Shown one piece after another: positions 1-6,133 of a stretch of DNA of 6,133 nucleotides. Under the pieces are notes generated by a model. It saw only the letters and a program-made list of their open reading frames with translations. It had not been told where the DNA came from and did no database searches. Source of the DNA: JACMLD01 sp033761915 (GTDB taxonomy: Bacteria; Bacteroidota; Bacteroidia; Chitinophagales; Chitinophagaceae); the NCBI GenBank assembly GCA_033761915.1, contig JANRMC010000240.1:1-6133 (forward strand), written 5' to 3'. A program made the position numbers and the translations under genes. Position 1 is the first letter of the stretch; each line of letters starts with the position of its first letter.

Positions 1-1689
1 GCCACACATACTTATACCACGGCTAATACTTTTGCAGTACGCCTGTATGTGGTTACAGACAAAGGTTGCTATTCTGATACTTTATTACAAAACACTGTAG
101 CCAATCCATTGCCTACGGTAAACTTTACCACATCTGCACCTGTTTGTGAAACAAGACCAATAACTTTTACCGATGCTTCTTTAGCTAACGCCGGTAATTT
201 GGTAAAATGGACTTGGGATTTTGGCGATGGCGGAACCTCTTTACTGCAGAGCCCCATACATACATTTGCTGCTGGCAATACCACGCCGTATGCAATTACA
301 CTAAATGTTGAAACTGATAAAGGCTGTAAAAATGCAGTGCCTTTTGTAAGACCTGTAACTGTAAATTATCTTCCACGCCCCGATTTTATTGCACCTGAAA
401 TTTGTTTAACAGACCCGGCAGCGGTATTTACCAATAGCAGTACCATACCAGATAATAGCCAGGCACAGTTTACCTACCTGTGGAATTTTGGAGACCCTAA
501 TGCTAATGGTGCTAACCCCAATACCTCTGCATTAAGAGACCCTTCGCACCGCTACACGGTAACAGGCCCTTATAATGTTCGCTTAACGGTTACCAGTAAA
601 GATGGTTGTGTAAAAGACACTCTTAAAACATTTATAGTAAACGGTACTCAACCACAGGCCAGCTTTACCGTTAACAATGCTACCACACTTTGCAGCAATC
701 AGGATGTAACCATTACTGATGGATCTACCGTTGATGTGGGCAATGTGGTAAAAGTAGAAGTGTATTGGGATTACCTGAATAACCCAACCAATAAAACCGT
801 AGATGATACACCCACGCCGGGCAAAACCTATACACACAAATACCCCGATGCAGGAACCAATACCACTTACCAGGTAAGATATGTGGTGTACTCTGGTTTA
901 AGTTGTGTAAACCAAACCACCCGTACAATTACATTAGGTGCCAGCCCGCAAATACAGTTTAATGCTATGAATGATGTTTGTGAAGAGATAGCTCCCTTCC
1001 AGGTAACAGCTGCCAGAGAAATTTTTGGGTTAACAGGCACCGGCACTTACAGTGGTACCGGTATTAGCAGCAATGGCATTTTCAATCCACGGGCTGCCAC
1101 ACCCGGCATACATACCATTACTTATAGTTTTGTGGCTGCAAATGGTTGCAGTATCAGTGCCACACAAACCATTGAAGTAAATCCGCAACCGGCGGCAGAT
1201 GCCGGCCCCGACAGAACCTTACTGGAAGGTGGCTTTATAACTTTAAATGCAAAAGGCACCGGTAATAATGTTTCTTATTTATGGACCCCGGCCAGTTATT
1301 TGGACAATGCTTTAATTGCTACGCCTAAAGTAACCACACCAGATGATATAACTTATCGGTTGACCGTAACTTCAGCAGATGGTTGTGTGGATACGGATGA
1401 TGTATTTGTAAAAGTGCTGAAAGCACCGGTAGTTCCTAACGCATTTTCACCCAATGGTGATGGTATTAATGATACCTGGAATATTGAGTTTCTGGATTCT
1501 TACCCCGGCTGTACAGTAGAAGTATATAATCGTTATGGCCAAATAGTATTCAGCTCGGTGGGGTATAAAAACCCGGGATGGAATGGGCGCTTAAACGGAC
1601 AAGCATTGCCGGTGGGCACGTATTACTGGATTATAAATCCGAAGAATGGAAGAAAACAAATGAATGGTTCTGTAACTATTTTACGATAG
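1..1689 (+). CDS. Multi-PKD-domain surface adhesin with type B gliding-motility C-terminal domain (5' partial)
   Basis: This is the C-terminal part of a large secreted surface protein. The frame is open from the first base, so the start lies outside the window; the GTG at 49 is internal. Counting codons from base 1 (562 visible), residues 1-27 are the end of a PKD repeat. PKD repeats with the WDFGDG-type core follow at 72-77 (WDFGDGG), 161-166 (WNFGDP) and about 255-258 (YWDY, degenerate). An Ig-like repeat with TGTYSGTGIS and THTITYSF-like signatures spans about 320-390, and a DAGPD...YLWTPASYLDN repeat spans about 397-470. The last 85 residues begin VPNAFSPNGDGINDTW and end in GSVTILR, which is the classic type B (CHU_C-like) type IX secretion signal. 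Most repeats carry one early Cys and one late Cys in a DKGC/DGC context, suggesting one disulfide per domain. The role is inferred to be adhesion or motility at the cell surface; the ligand is unknown. The porP-like gene downstream is its likely secretion partner. Confidence 0.93.
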   Translation, partial: ATHTYTTANTFAVRLYVVTDKGCYSDTLLQNTVANPLPTVNFTTSAPVCETRPITFTDASLANAGNLVKWTWDFGDGGTSLLQSPIHTFAAGNTTPYAITLNVETDKGCKNAVPFVRPVTVNYLPRPDFIAPEICLTDPAAVFTNSSTIPDNSQAQFTYLWNFGDPNANGANPNTSALRDPSHRYTVTGPYNVRLTVTSKDGCVKDTLKTFIVNGTQPQASFTVNNATTLCSNQDVTITDGSTVDVGNVVKVEVYWDYLNNPTNKTVDDTPTPGKTYTHKYPDAGTNTTYQVRYVVYSGLSCVNQTTRTITLGASPQIQFNAMNDVCEEIAPFQVTAAREIFGLTGTGTYSGTGISSNGIFNPRAATPGIHTITYSFVAANGCSISATQTIEVNPQPAADAGPDRTLLEGGFITLNAKGTGNNVSYLWTPASYLDNALIATPKVTTPDDITYRLTVTSADGCVDTDDVFVKVLKAPVVPNAFSPNGDGINDTWNIEFLDSYPGCTVEVYNRYGQIVFSSVGYKNPGWNGRLNGQALPVGTYYWIINPKNGRKQMNGSVTILR

Positions 1690-1695
1690 AAGCAC

Positions 1696-1737
1696 TGTTG
1701 CCACTGGCAATGCCGTTGAACGGATTGCGACGCAACA
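1696..1737 (+). other. Bulged stem-loop between adhesin and porP-like gene
   Basis: The structure begins 6 nt after the adhesin stop codon. TGTTGC (1696-1701) pairs with GCAACA (1732-1737). After an internal loop, GCAAT (1707-1711) pairs with ATTGC (1724-1728), and after one bulged G (1712), CCGT (1713-1716) pairs with ACGG (1720-1723) around a TGA loop. That gives 15 base pairs in total. No T-tract follows; the next bases are ACTGCAGAAC. A simple intrinsic terminator is therefore unlikely in the + direction. An mRNA processing or stability element that tunes adhesin versus PorP-like expression is possible, which is inference. Confidence 0.45.
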
Positions 1738-1793
1738 ACTGCAGAACAAAGCCCTGAAGCTGGTATAAAAAGAAAACGGAAAAGTAAAGAAGT

Positions 1794-2816
1794 ATGAAAA
1801 AGTTTTTGAGTATAGTGAGTTTGTTATTGGTTACAAAAGCAATGATGGCGCAACAACAGCCGCACTATACACAGTATATAATTAACAACTACATTGTTAA
1901 CCCGGCCATTACGGGTATTGAAAATTATGGCGATGTAAAAATTGGTCACCGCCAGCAATGGGTGGGCTTGCAGGATGCGCCAGTAACCACTTATCTTACT
2001 TTTCATAAACCTATTGGTAAGGCCGATGACCGCACCACCGCCACTTCTTTTGAAATGCCCGGCGAAAACCCAAGAGGCCGCAGCTACTGGCAAGATTATG
2101 AAGCGGCCAAACCACACCATGGTATTGGTTTAAAAATTATAAACGACCGTACAGGGCCACTCAATAGGTTTGGAGGTTATGTCAGCTATGCCTATCACTT
2201 AGGTATTAGTGCCAAAACCAGTATTGCTGCGGGTTTTGAAGCGGGGGTACGCAACGTAAGTTTAAATGCCAGCAAGTTGTTTTTTGGTAATGCTGTGCCG
2301 GTAGACCCGGTAGTATACAACTCTAATGAAATAAACGTAATAAAGCCCGATTTTGGCGCTGGTGTTTGGGTGTATAGCAGCGATTATTTTATTGGCCTTT
2401 CGGCGCAGCAGATTATTCCGCAGAAAGTAATTTTTAGTAATCAGCAGGTAGGCACGCAAAGCGGAAAATTAGTGCCACATATTTTTGCAACCGCAGGCTA
2501 CCGCTTTTTTATTAACGATGATATTTCTGCCACACCCAGCGTAATGGCCAAATATGTGCAGCCAGCACCTTTGCAGTTTGATGTGAATACCAAGTTTCAG
2601 TACCGGGATTTATTGTGGGCCGGTGCCAGCTATCGTATTAACGATGGCTTTGCCGGAATGGTGGGTTTAAATGTTTCCAATACGTTTAACATCAGTTATG
2701 CGTACGATTATACCACATCCCGATTAAACACCGTAAGCAAAGGCACGCATGAGTTTGTGCTGGGCTTTTTAATTGGTAATAAATACGGAGATTGGTGTCC
2801 GCGTAACGTTTGGTAG
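1794..2816 (+). CDS. PorP/SprF family type IX secretion system membrane protein
   Basis: A complete 340-residue outer membrane protein of the PorP/SprF family. The ATG start is supported by an immediate signal peptide: a basic MKK, a hydrophobic stretch, and probable cleavage after MMA at about residue 19. The mature protein starts with the family hallmark QQPHYTQYIINNY..NPAITG (residues 21-41), followed by GHRQQWVGLQDAP (51-63). The rest alternates as expected for a beta-barrel, with late strands such as ISYAYDYTTS and THEFVLGF. It ends in CPRNVW, a Cys-Pro plus aromatic tail of a type I recall in this family. Members act in the outer membrane with the type IX translocon and help specific type B C-terminal-domain proteins to be secreted or attached, as SprF does for SprB. 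The adhesin directly upstream, 104 bp away on the same strand, is the obvious candidate client. The region before the ATG is purine-rich (GGAAAAGTAAAGAAG) without a strong Shine-Dalgarno, which is normal for Bacteroidota. I saw no clear TAnnTTTG promoter in the gap, so co-transcription is likely. Confidence 0.94.
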   Translation: MKKFLSIVSLLLVTKAMMAQQQPHYTQYIINNYIVNPAITGIENYGDVKIGHRQQWVGLQDAPVTTYLTFHKPIGKADDRTTATSFEMPGENPRGRSYWQDYEAAKPHHGIGLKIINDRTGPLNRFGGYVSYAYHLGISAKTSIAAGFEAGVRNVSLNASKLFFGNAVPVDPVVYNSNEINVIKPDFGAGVWVYSSDYFIGLSAQQIIPQKVIFSNQQVGTQSGKLVPHIFATAGYRFFINDDISATPSVMAKYVQPAPLQFDVNTKFQYRDLLWAGASYRINDGFAGMVGLNVSNTFNISYAYDYTTSRLNTVSKGTHEFVLGFLIGNKYGDWCPRNVW

Positions 2817-2841
2817 AGTAATAGTGGGGCCAGCGTGGTAA

Positions 2842-2918
2842 CAACTAGCAACATTGTTGCTCGTTGAAAACCCCGACGGGAAATTGTGCCGGACTTTCGG
2901 GGCACACTTCAACAGCAA
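2842..2918. other. Intergenic element with two mutually exclusive stem-loops
   Basis: CAACTAGCAACA (2842-2853) faces TGTTGCTCGTTG (2855-2866) around a single central T. This is a 25-bp near-perfect palindrome with one mismatch. The right arm can instead pair downstream: TTGCT (2857-2861) and GTTGAA (2863-2868) pair with AGCAA (2914-2918) and TTCAAC (2908-2913), with C2862 bulged. Inside that longer stem, CCCCGA (2871-2876) can pair with TCGGGG (2897-2902), or alternatively TGTGCC (2885-2890) with GGCACA (2901-2906). The element lies just past the porP-like stop, between convergent genes. It could be a 3'-end structure, a small RNA or a dispersed palindromic repeat; one copy in the window cannot decide. 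Confidence 0.45.
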
Positions 2919-2927
2919 ATCTTTATG

Positions 2928-2960
2928 CAGCTATTTATAATTAATAGTAATAAATAGCTG
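2928..2960. terminator. Candidate bidirectional terminator hairpin between convergent genes
   Basis: CAGCTATTTAT (2928-2938) and ATAAATAGCTG (2950-2960) form an 11-bp perfect inverted repeat around an 11-nt AT-rich loop. The hairpin lies 111 bp after the porP-like stop and 113 bp after the GLPGLI stop, almost exactly midway between the two converging genes, where both transcripts should end. Neither side has a U-tract (GTAAGAAC on +, CATAAAG on -), so classic intrinsic termination is not shown. It may instead stabilise 3' ends. Confidence 0.4.
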
Positions 2961-3044
2961 GTAAGAACTTAAGTACAGAAGGTATGTTTTAATGTGTTTC
3001 TGTTTACTCACCTCCCAAAGCATATTATTAAAGCAGCGATGAGT

Positions 3045-3062
3045 TGCTATAAAAAAGTAGCA
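3045..3062 (-). terminator. Weak hairpin shortly after the GLPGLI gene
   Basis: Read on the - strand, TGCTA (3062-3058) and TAGCA (3049-3045) form a 5-bp stem with a T-rich loop, starting 11 nt after the GLPGLI stop codon. The stem is short, and the T run sits in the loop rather than after the stem. Termination activity is therefore doubtful, and it is listed only as a candidate 3'-end structure. Confidence 0.2.
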
Positions 3063-3073
3063 CACCATAAAAT

Positions 3074-3838
3074 TTATAACACTGCCGCCCAAATACGTTT
3101 GGCACCTTCTTTACCCCAATCTTTAACACCTTTATTCATTTCAATCACCAAATCGCGGTAAGTAATTTTCTTTCCTTTTTGTTTAGGGCTTAGTTCAGTT
3201 TCTGCTGGTGTGGTTAACTCAACCTTTGTAGCAAACCAGGTAGTGTGCAGGCGGGGCACGGCCAAACCTAAAATTAAACCGGGTAAACCACTCATGCTTT
3301 CTGGCCCAGTACTGGCAATAATTTCATCGGTATAAAATGCTACCACGTAAACAGAGTCGCAAATAACGCCTACTGCTTTTTTGCATTCAAAGCCGGCAAT
3401 GGTGCGGGTTTCATTGGTAATGCGCCAGTTTATGCTGCGCATGCTATCTGTAATGAGGTACGTGTTTTCAAAAACATCTCTTTGTATTATCACCCGCTGG
3501 TTGTGCAAATCCTGTACGGCCACATCAGACTCGCTGGGTTTGGCACCCCAGAAATATTTATTGTCGGTGTTTTCTCGGAGTAGCCTGAAGGTGCTTTTCT
3601 GCTGGTTAAATTTCAGTTCATACACATCAGCGGTTACTTTGGTCAGCCATTTTTTTTGTTCGGCCACCCAAAAATTTTCTTCGCCTTCTTCTTCAATGAT
3701 GCGGTGCTGGTTTACCCGTTTTTCATATTCTACACGCCCCGCTGTTAAAAAGCTGGCTTGCTGGGCAAACAGGTTGCTCTGTGCCATTACTGATAAAACC
3801 AGTAAGCAAAATTGTATGTTTAAGATTGTATGTTTCAT
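3074..3838 (-). CDS. GLPGLI family exported protein
   Basis: A complete protein of 254 residues, a usual length for the GLPGLI family of Bacteroidota. The name-giving motif is present exactly as MSGLPGLILGL, with GLPGLI at residues 184-189 (bases 3272-3289). It is preceded by the family pattern VAFYTDEI..STGPESM and by a GFECKKAVGVICD segment with two Cys. I chose the ATG at 3838 over the GTG at 3865. From the ATG the protein starts directly with a signal peptide (MKHTILNIQ, a hydrophobic core, then SNLFAQQA), and the longer form would put nine polar residues in front. The mature protein is expected in the periplasm or at the envelope. The molecular function of the family is not established. 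The gene lies 39 nt downstream of the outer membrane barrel gene on the same strand, so the two are very probably one transcript; barrel plus GLPGLI pairs recur in this phylum, hinting at a shared envelope role. No lipobox is evident. Confidence 0.93.
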   Translation of the reverse strand: MKHTILNIQFCLLVLSVMAQSNLFAQQASFLTAGRVEYEKRVNQHRIIEEEGEENFWVAEQKKWLTKVTADVYELKFNQQKSTFRLLRENTDNKYFWGAKPSESDVAVQDLHNQRVIIQRDVFENTYLITDSMRSINWRITNETRTIAGFECKKAVGVICDSVYVVAFYTDEIIASTGPESMSGLPGLILGLAVPRLHTTWFATKVELTTPAETELSPKQKGKKITYRDLVIEMNKGVKDWGKEGAKRIWAAVL

Positions 3839-3877
3839 GTGATAGTTTTTATTTTTTTCGGCCACATAGTATAACCA

Positions 3878-6076
3878 TTAAAAGCTTTGGGGTTTACCAT
3901 TTTTACTGAAGTTGTATGCCAGAGAAAACATTACGTAGCGGCGTATAACCTGCTGGGTGCTTTCTGTAATAAAGTTGCTGCTGATGTTTCTGTTAATACC
4001 CTGGTTTTGGTTAAACAGGTCGTTTACGTAAACCTTGGCTTCCATAATATCGTTTTTAAGAAAGGTTTTACGCAGCGATGTATTGATGTAATACACATTA
4101 CGGGTATTGGCAAATACCGCTGTTTTCTGGTAAATATTAATATCTGCATTCAGTTGAAAGAAAAACTTTTTAGGTAGTTTAATCTCTACGTTCATATCGC
4201 TGCTGTAAGTCCAGTATTTTGTAACCACTTCTTTTCTTATAGAAGACACGGAGCGGTTGTATCGTGGTTGAAAATTTGCCCAGAAGTTTACTTTTTTCTC
4301 GCCCCAATAACCCAGGTTTATTTCAGCACCAAGGCTATTGTTGTCATTTATATTTTTCTGTCCGTTTACAAAATTTATATAGCGGTTTATATTAGGGCTT
4401 AAACCAAAGTTTAGGTTTAAAGAGGGTGCTATTTCAAAACCATAAGAACTCCACATATTAAAATTGTAATTACCATCCACATTCACGGCCTGGTTAATAC
4501 GGCGGCCAATGCTATCAATGTAGTTTGAGTTGGTAATGGCATTATCGGTAATGGTAAAGTTGATATTAAAGTAAATGCTCTTATTCTTCAGCACTTTGTA
4601 ATCGTTGGCATTAAAACGAAAACTATGACGGTATTCCTGCTTCAGGTTTTTATTACCAATGGTTATATTTAAGGGATCGGTATTATCAATAATGGGTTGT
4701 ATCTGCTGCAGGTTGGGTATGCGTGCCGATGTGTTGTAGTTTAAAGAAATACGGCGTTGCTTTTTAGGAGAAAGATTAATACCCGCCGTAGGTAAGAAGT
4801 TGGTAAACCCAATACTGTTGTTATTACCTTTCCTGATATCTTCCTGGTTAAAATTTACCCGTTCAATAGTAGCCCCCATAAAAAAGCCATACTTGCTTTT
4901 ATTATGGCGTAATATCAAACCACCTGCATTGGTATTTGTATTAAATACAAAATGGTTGCTCAGACTATCCACCATAAAATCATATTTAGGATCGGATGGT
5001 TGCCTTTTTTCTAAAGTATTGCGTTCAGAATTGTTACGGTTAACGCCCAGCCGGTAACTAAACTCTGCAAAAGTATTTTTAGAAATAGGTTCTGTAAACG
5101 AAAGGCGGGTGTTTAACACATTTACCTGTTCATCCAGCGTTTTGTTCTGGTCCAGTTTTTCGTTTTTTATAATACCGCCAAGGCTATTATAAAAGGTGTT
5201 GTCGGCCAGTAAATATCCATTGTTATTGCGGTTGGTAAAGCTCAGGTCGCCAGATGCAGAAAATGTGCGGCCTTTTTTCTTTAAACGTTTCCGGTAAAAC
5301 AGGGTAGAAGAGAAGTTTTGTGTTTCATCATTATTCAATGTATTGCGGTCACTCTGGTTCATCAGCTGCCCTTCTTCGTTGATAGATTTACCCAAAAACT
5401 GATTGGTGTTTTTATTATTACTTAAAGAGCCCACAGCAGTCATTTTTAAAGAACTGCTGCTGTCAATCGTCCATTCAAACATACTTTGTAAACGGTTTCG
5501 CTGACGCGTACCGCTAAAGTTTTGGTTAGTGGTGTTTACAAAGCTGGTATCGGGCAAAATAGTTTGTGTGGTGCTGCTGTTAATACCATTTATCTGTAGC
5601 TGGTTAAACTGGTAATTATTATTGGTATTGTATTGGTCCTTGTTCCATTTATTGCTAAACAGCAAACCGGCAGTAACAGAATTGGGCAAACCCTGGCCCC
5701 AGCTAAACTCATCGCCGTTAGAAGTAATCATAATACCGCCACCTTCCATAACCACGGTGTTGTTATCAGAGCCGTAGTTTCTTCTTTCTTCCCAGTTCAG
5801 CGATTCAAATTTGGTATTATCAGTAGTAACATAACCAGCCAGCTTTTTCTTTCCGTTAAAAAGATTACCCAACGCTTTGCCGTAACGATAGCGGTTAAAA
5901 TCATAACCCGCTTCCACCTTACCAAAATAGCCTTTCTTTTTATCTTCTTTCAGTTGCAGGTTAATCGTTTTTGTTTTCTGCCCGTCGTCAATACCGGTAA
6001 ACGCAGCCTGGTCGCTTTTTTTATAAAAAACAAGCACATTAAAAACAGCAACAGCTAGAAGGCTTTGAGTAACCAC
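3878..6076 (-). CDS. Outer membrane beta-barrel family protein (TonB-receptor-like), N-terminal domains missing
   Basis: The visible product of 732 residues, counted from a GTG at 6076, covers the plug end and the whole barrel. Residues 19-60 carry the family signature KKSDQAAFTGIDDGQ...TINL followed by DKKKGYFGKVEAGY. A long series of alternating Asn- and Thr-rich strands follows, with periplasmic-turn motifs such as DNTDPLNITIGNKNLKQEYRH (about 462-482 region) and a barrel-closing end YVMFSLAYNFSKNGKPQSF. Intact relatives are roughly 900 residues, with a signal peptide, a carboxypeptidase-regulatory-like domain and a plug; these are not seen here. The GTG is only the first start after an in-frame TAG at 6100-6098 and has no signal peptide behind it, so it is probably not the true start. 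Residues 3-18 (TQSLLAVAVFNVLVFY) match the expected plug sequence (TKNLPADAVSNVQVFD-like) only imperfectly. The substrate is unknown. The downstream GLPGLI gene is its operon partner. Confidence 0.85.
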   Translation of the reverse strand: MVTQSLLAVAVFNVLVFYKKSDQAAFTGIDDGQKTKTINLQLKEDKKKGYFGKVEAGYDFNRYRYGKALGNLFNGKKKLAGYVTTDNTKFESLNWEERRNYGSDNNTVVMEGGGIMITSNGDEFSWGQGLPNSVTAGLLFSNKWNKDQYNTNNNYQFNQLQINGINSSTTQTILPDTSFVNTTNQNFSGTRQRNRLQSMFEWTIDSSSSLKMTAVGSLSNNKNTNQFLGKSINEEGQLMNQSDRNTLNNDETQNFSSTLFYRKRLKKKGRTFSASGDLSFTNRNNNGYLLADNTFYNSLGGIIKNEKLDQNKTLDEQVNVLNTRLSFTEPISKNTFAEFSYRLGVNRNNSERNTLEKRQPSDPKYDFMVDSLSNHFVFNTNTNAGGLILRHNKSKYGFFMGATIERVNFNQEDIRKGNNNSIGFTNFLPTAGINLSPKKQRRISLNYNTSARIPNLQQIQPIIDNTDPLNITIGNKNLKQEYRHSFRFNANDYKVLKNKSIYFNINFTITDNAITNSNYIDSIGRRINQAVNVDGNYNFNMWSSYGFEIAPSLNLNFGLSPNINRYINFVNGQKNINDNNSLGAEINLGYWGEKKVNFWANFQPRYNRSVSSIRKEVVTKYWTYSSDMNVEIKLPKKFFFQLNADINIYQKTAVFANTRNVYYINTSLRKTFLKNDIMEAKVYVNDLFNQNQGINRNISSNFITESTQQVIRRYVMFSLAYNFSKNGKPQSF

Positions 6077-6087
6077 CCCCGGGTGGT
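6072..6087. repeat. 16-bp GC-rich inverted repeat at the apparent gene start
   Basis: ACCACCC (6072-6078) and GGGTGGT (6081-6087) are perfect inverted arms around CC. The repeat overlaps the GTG that opens the truncated frame and contains a CCCGGG hexamer. It is the most GC-rich patch in an AT-rich neighbourhood, near the window end. It may be chance, an artefact of misread sequence, or a compression-prone hairpin that degraded the read. Confidence 0.3.
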
Positions 6088-6133
6088 CGCTAAAAATCTA
6101 GTGTGCAACCACAAAAAACGTTGAATCATTTTA
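6077..6133 (-). other. Decayed or badly read upstream coding sequence of the beta-barrel gene
   Basis: Read in the frame of the barrel gene, the - strand here gives TFFVVAH, a TAG stop (6100-6098), then IFSDHPG running into the open frame. This resembles the plug motif of the family (VVDGKPFFGDDPK-like) with substitutions and perhaps one missing codon. A TAA lies at 6133-6131. No signal peptide or promoter is visible. The stretch is therefore best read as coding sequence that is either mutated or misread, not as a 5' untranslated region. The resemblance is by eye and rests on few identities. Confidence 0.45.

Noticed and set aside
1..1689. Tandem DNA repeats or a repeat-based array in the adhesin
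   Set aside because: The protein repeats are diverged at the DNA level; no near-identical tandem copies or regular spacers are visible.
1685..1747. A short open frame in the adhesin-porP gap reading NAVERIATQQLQNKALKLV before a stop
   Set aside because: It looks protein-like, but it has no start with a plausible ribosome site, overlaps the end of the adhesin in another frame, and coincides with the stem-loop. The adhesin already has its canonical C-terminal end, so a frameshift is not needed.
2708..2905. A 65-codon - strand frame reaching into the convergent gap
   Set aside because: Most of it is antisense to the porP-like gene and the rest runs through the palindromic element; there is no family resemblance.
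2990..3050. Possible Bacteroidota-type promoter on the - strand (TATGCTTTG)
   Set aside because: The spacing does not match TAnnTTTG, no TTTG box lies at the right distance, and no gene starts downstream of it.
3381..3842. A 153-codon open frame on the + strand
   Set aside because: It is antisense to the GLPGLI gene, whose motif and signal peptide are clear, and its composition is that of a shadow frame.
3839..3865. Longer GLPGLI start at the GTG (3865)
   Set aside because: It would place nine polar residues before a clean signal peptide that begins at the ATG at 3838.
5633..6058. A 141-codon open frame on the + strand
   Set aside because: It is antisense to the well-supported barrel gene and shows no recognisable domain.

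Overview
The window looks like Bacteroidota chromosome, probably a Chitinophagaceae-like member of the Chitinophagales. It carries two protein families that are diagnostic for type IX secretion (a type B gliding-motility C-terminal domain and a PorP/SprF protein). It also carries two families largely confined to Bacteroidota: a GLPGLI protein and a TonB-receptor-like 'outer membrane beta-barrel' protein. The placement below phylum is inferred from protein style, not from a marker gene.

Layout: two same-strand pairs face each other. On the + strand, the C-terminal 562 codons of a large multi-PKD surface adhesin (1-1689, open at the left edge) are followed after 104 bp by a complete PorP/SprF gene (1794-2816). 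On the - strand, transcribed from the right edge inward, an outer membrane beta-barrel gene (visible 6076-3878) is followed after 39 nt by a complete GLPGLI-family gene (3838-3074). The pairs converge on a 257-bp intergenic region (2817-3073) that is rich in inverted repeats and is the likely place where both transcripts end.

How the genes work together: the adhesin is expected to cross the outer membrane through the type IX machinery, using its C-terminal type B domain. The PorP/SprF protein next to it is the probable cognate partner for its secretion or surface attachment, as SprF is for SprB in Flavobacterium. The second pair is an outer membrane barrel plus a small exported GLPGLI protein, an arrangement often seen in the phylum. 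Its substrate and role are not known.

Points for attention: the beta-barrel gene appears to lack its N-terminal carboxypeptidase-regulatory-like and plug domains. Upstream of about position 6022 the homology continues in the same frame but decays and runs into an in-frame TAG. This is either pseudogene decay or poor sequence at a contig end. Structured elements lie at 1696-1737, 2842-2918 and 2928-2960. I found no tRNA, rRNA, CRISPR array, insertion sequence or convincing novel defence-type system.
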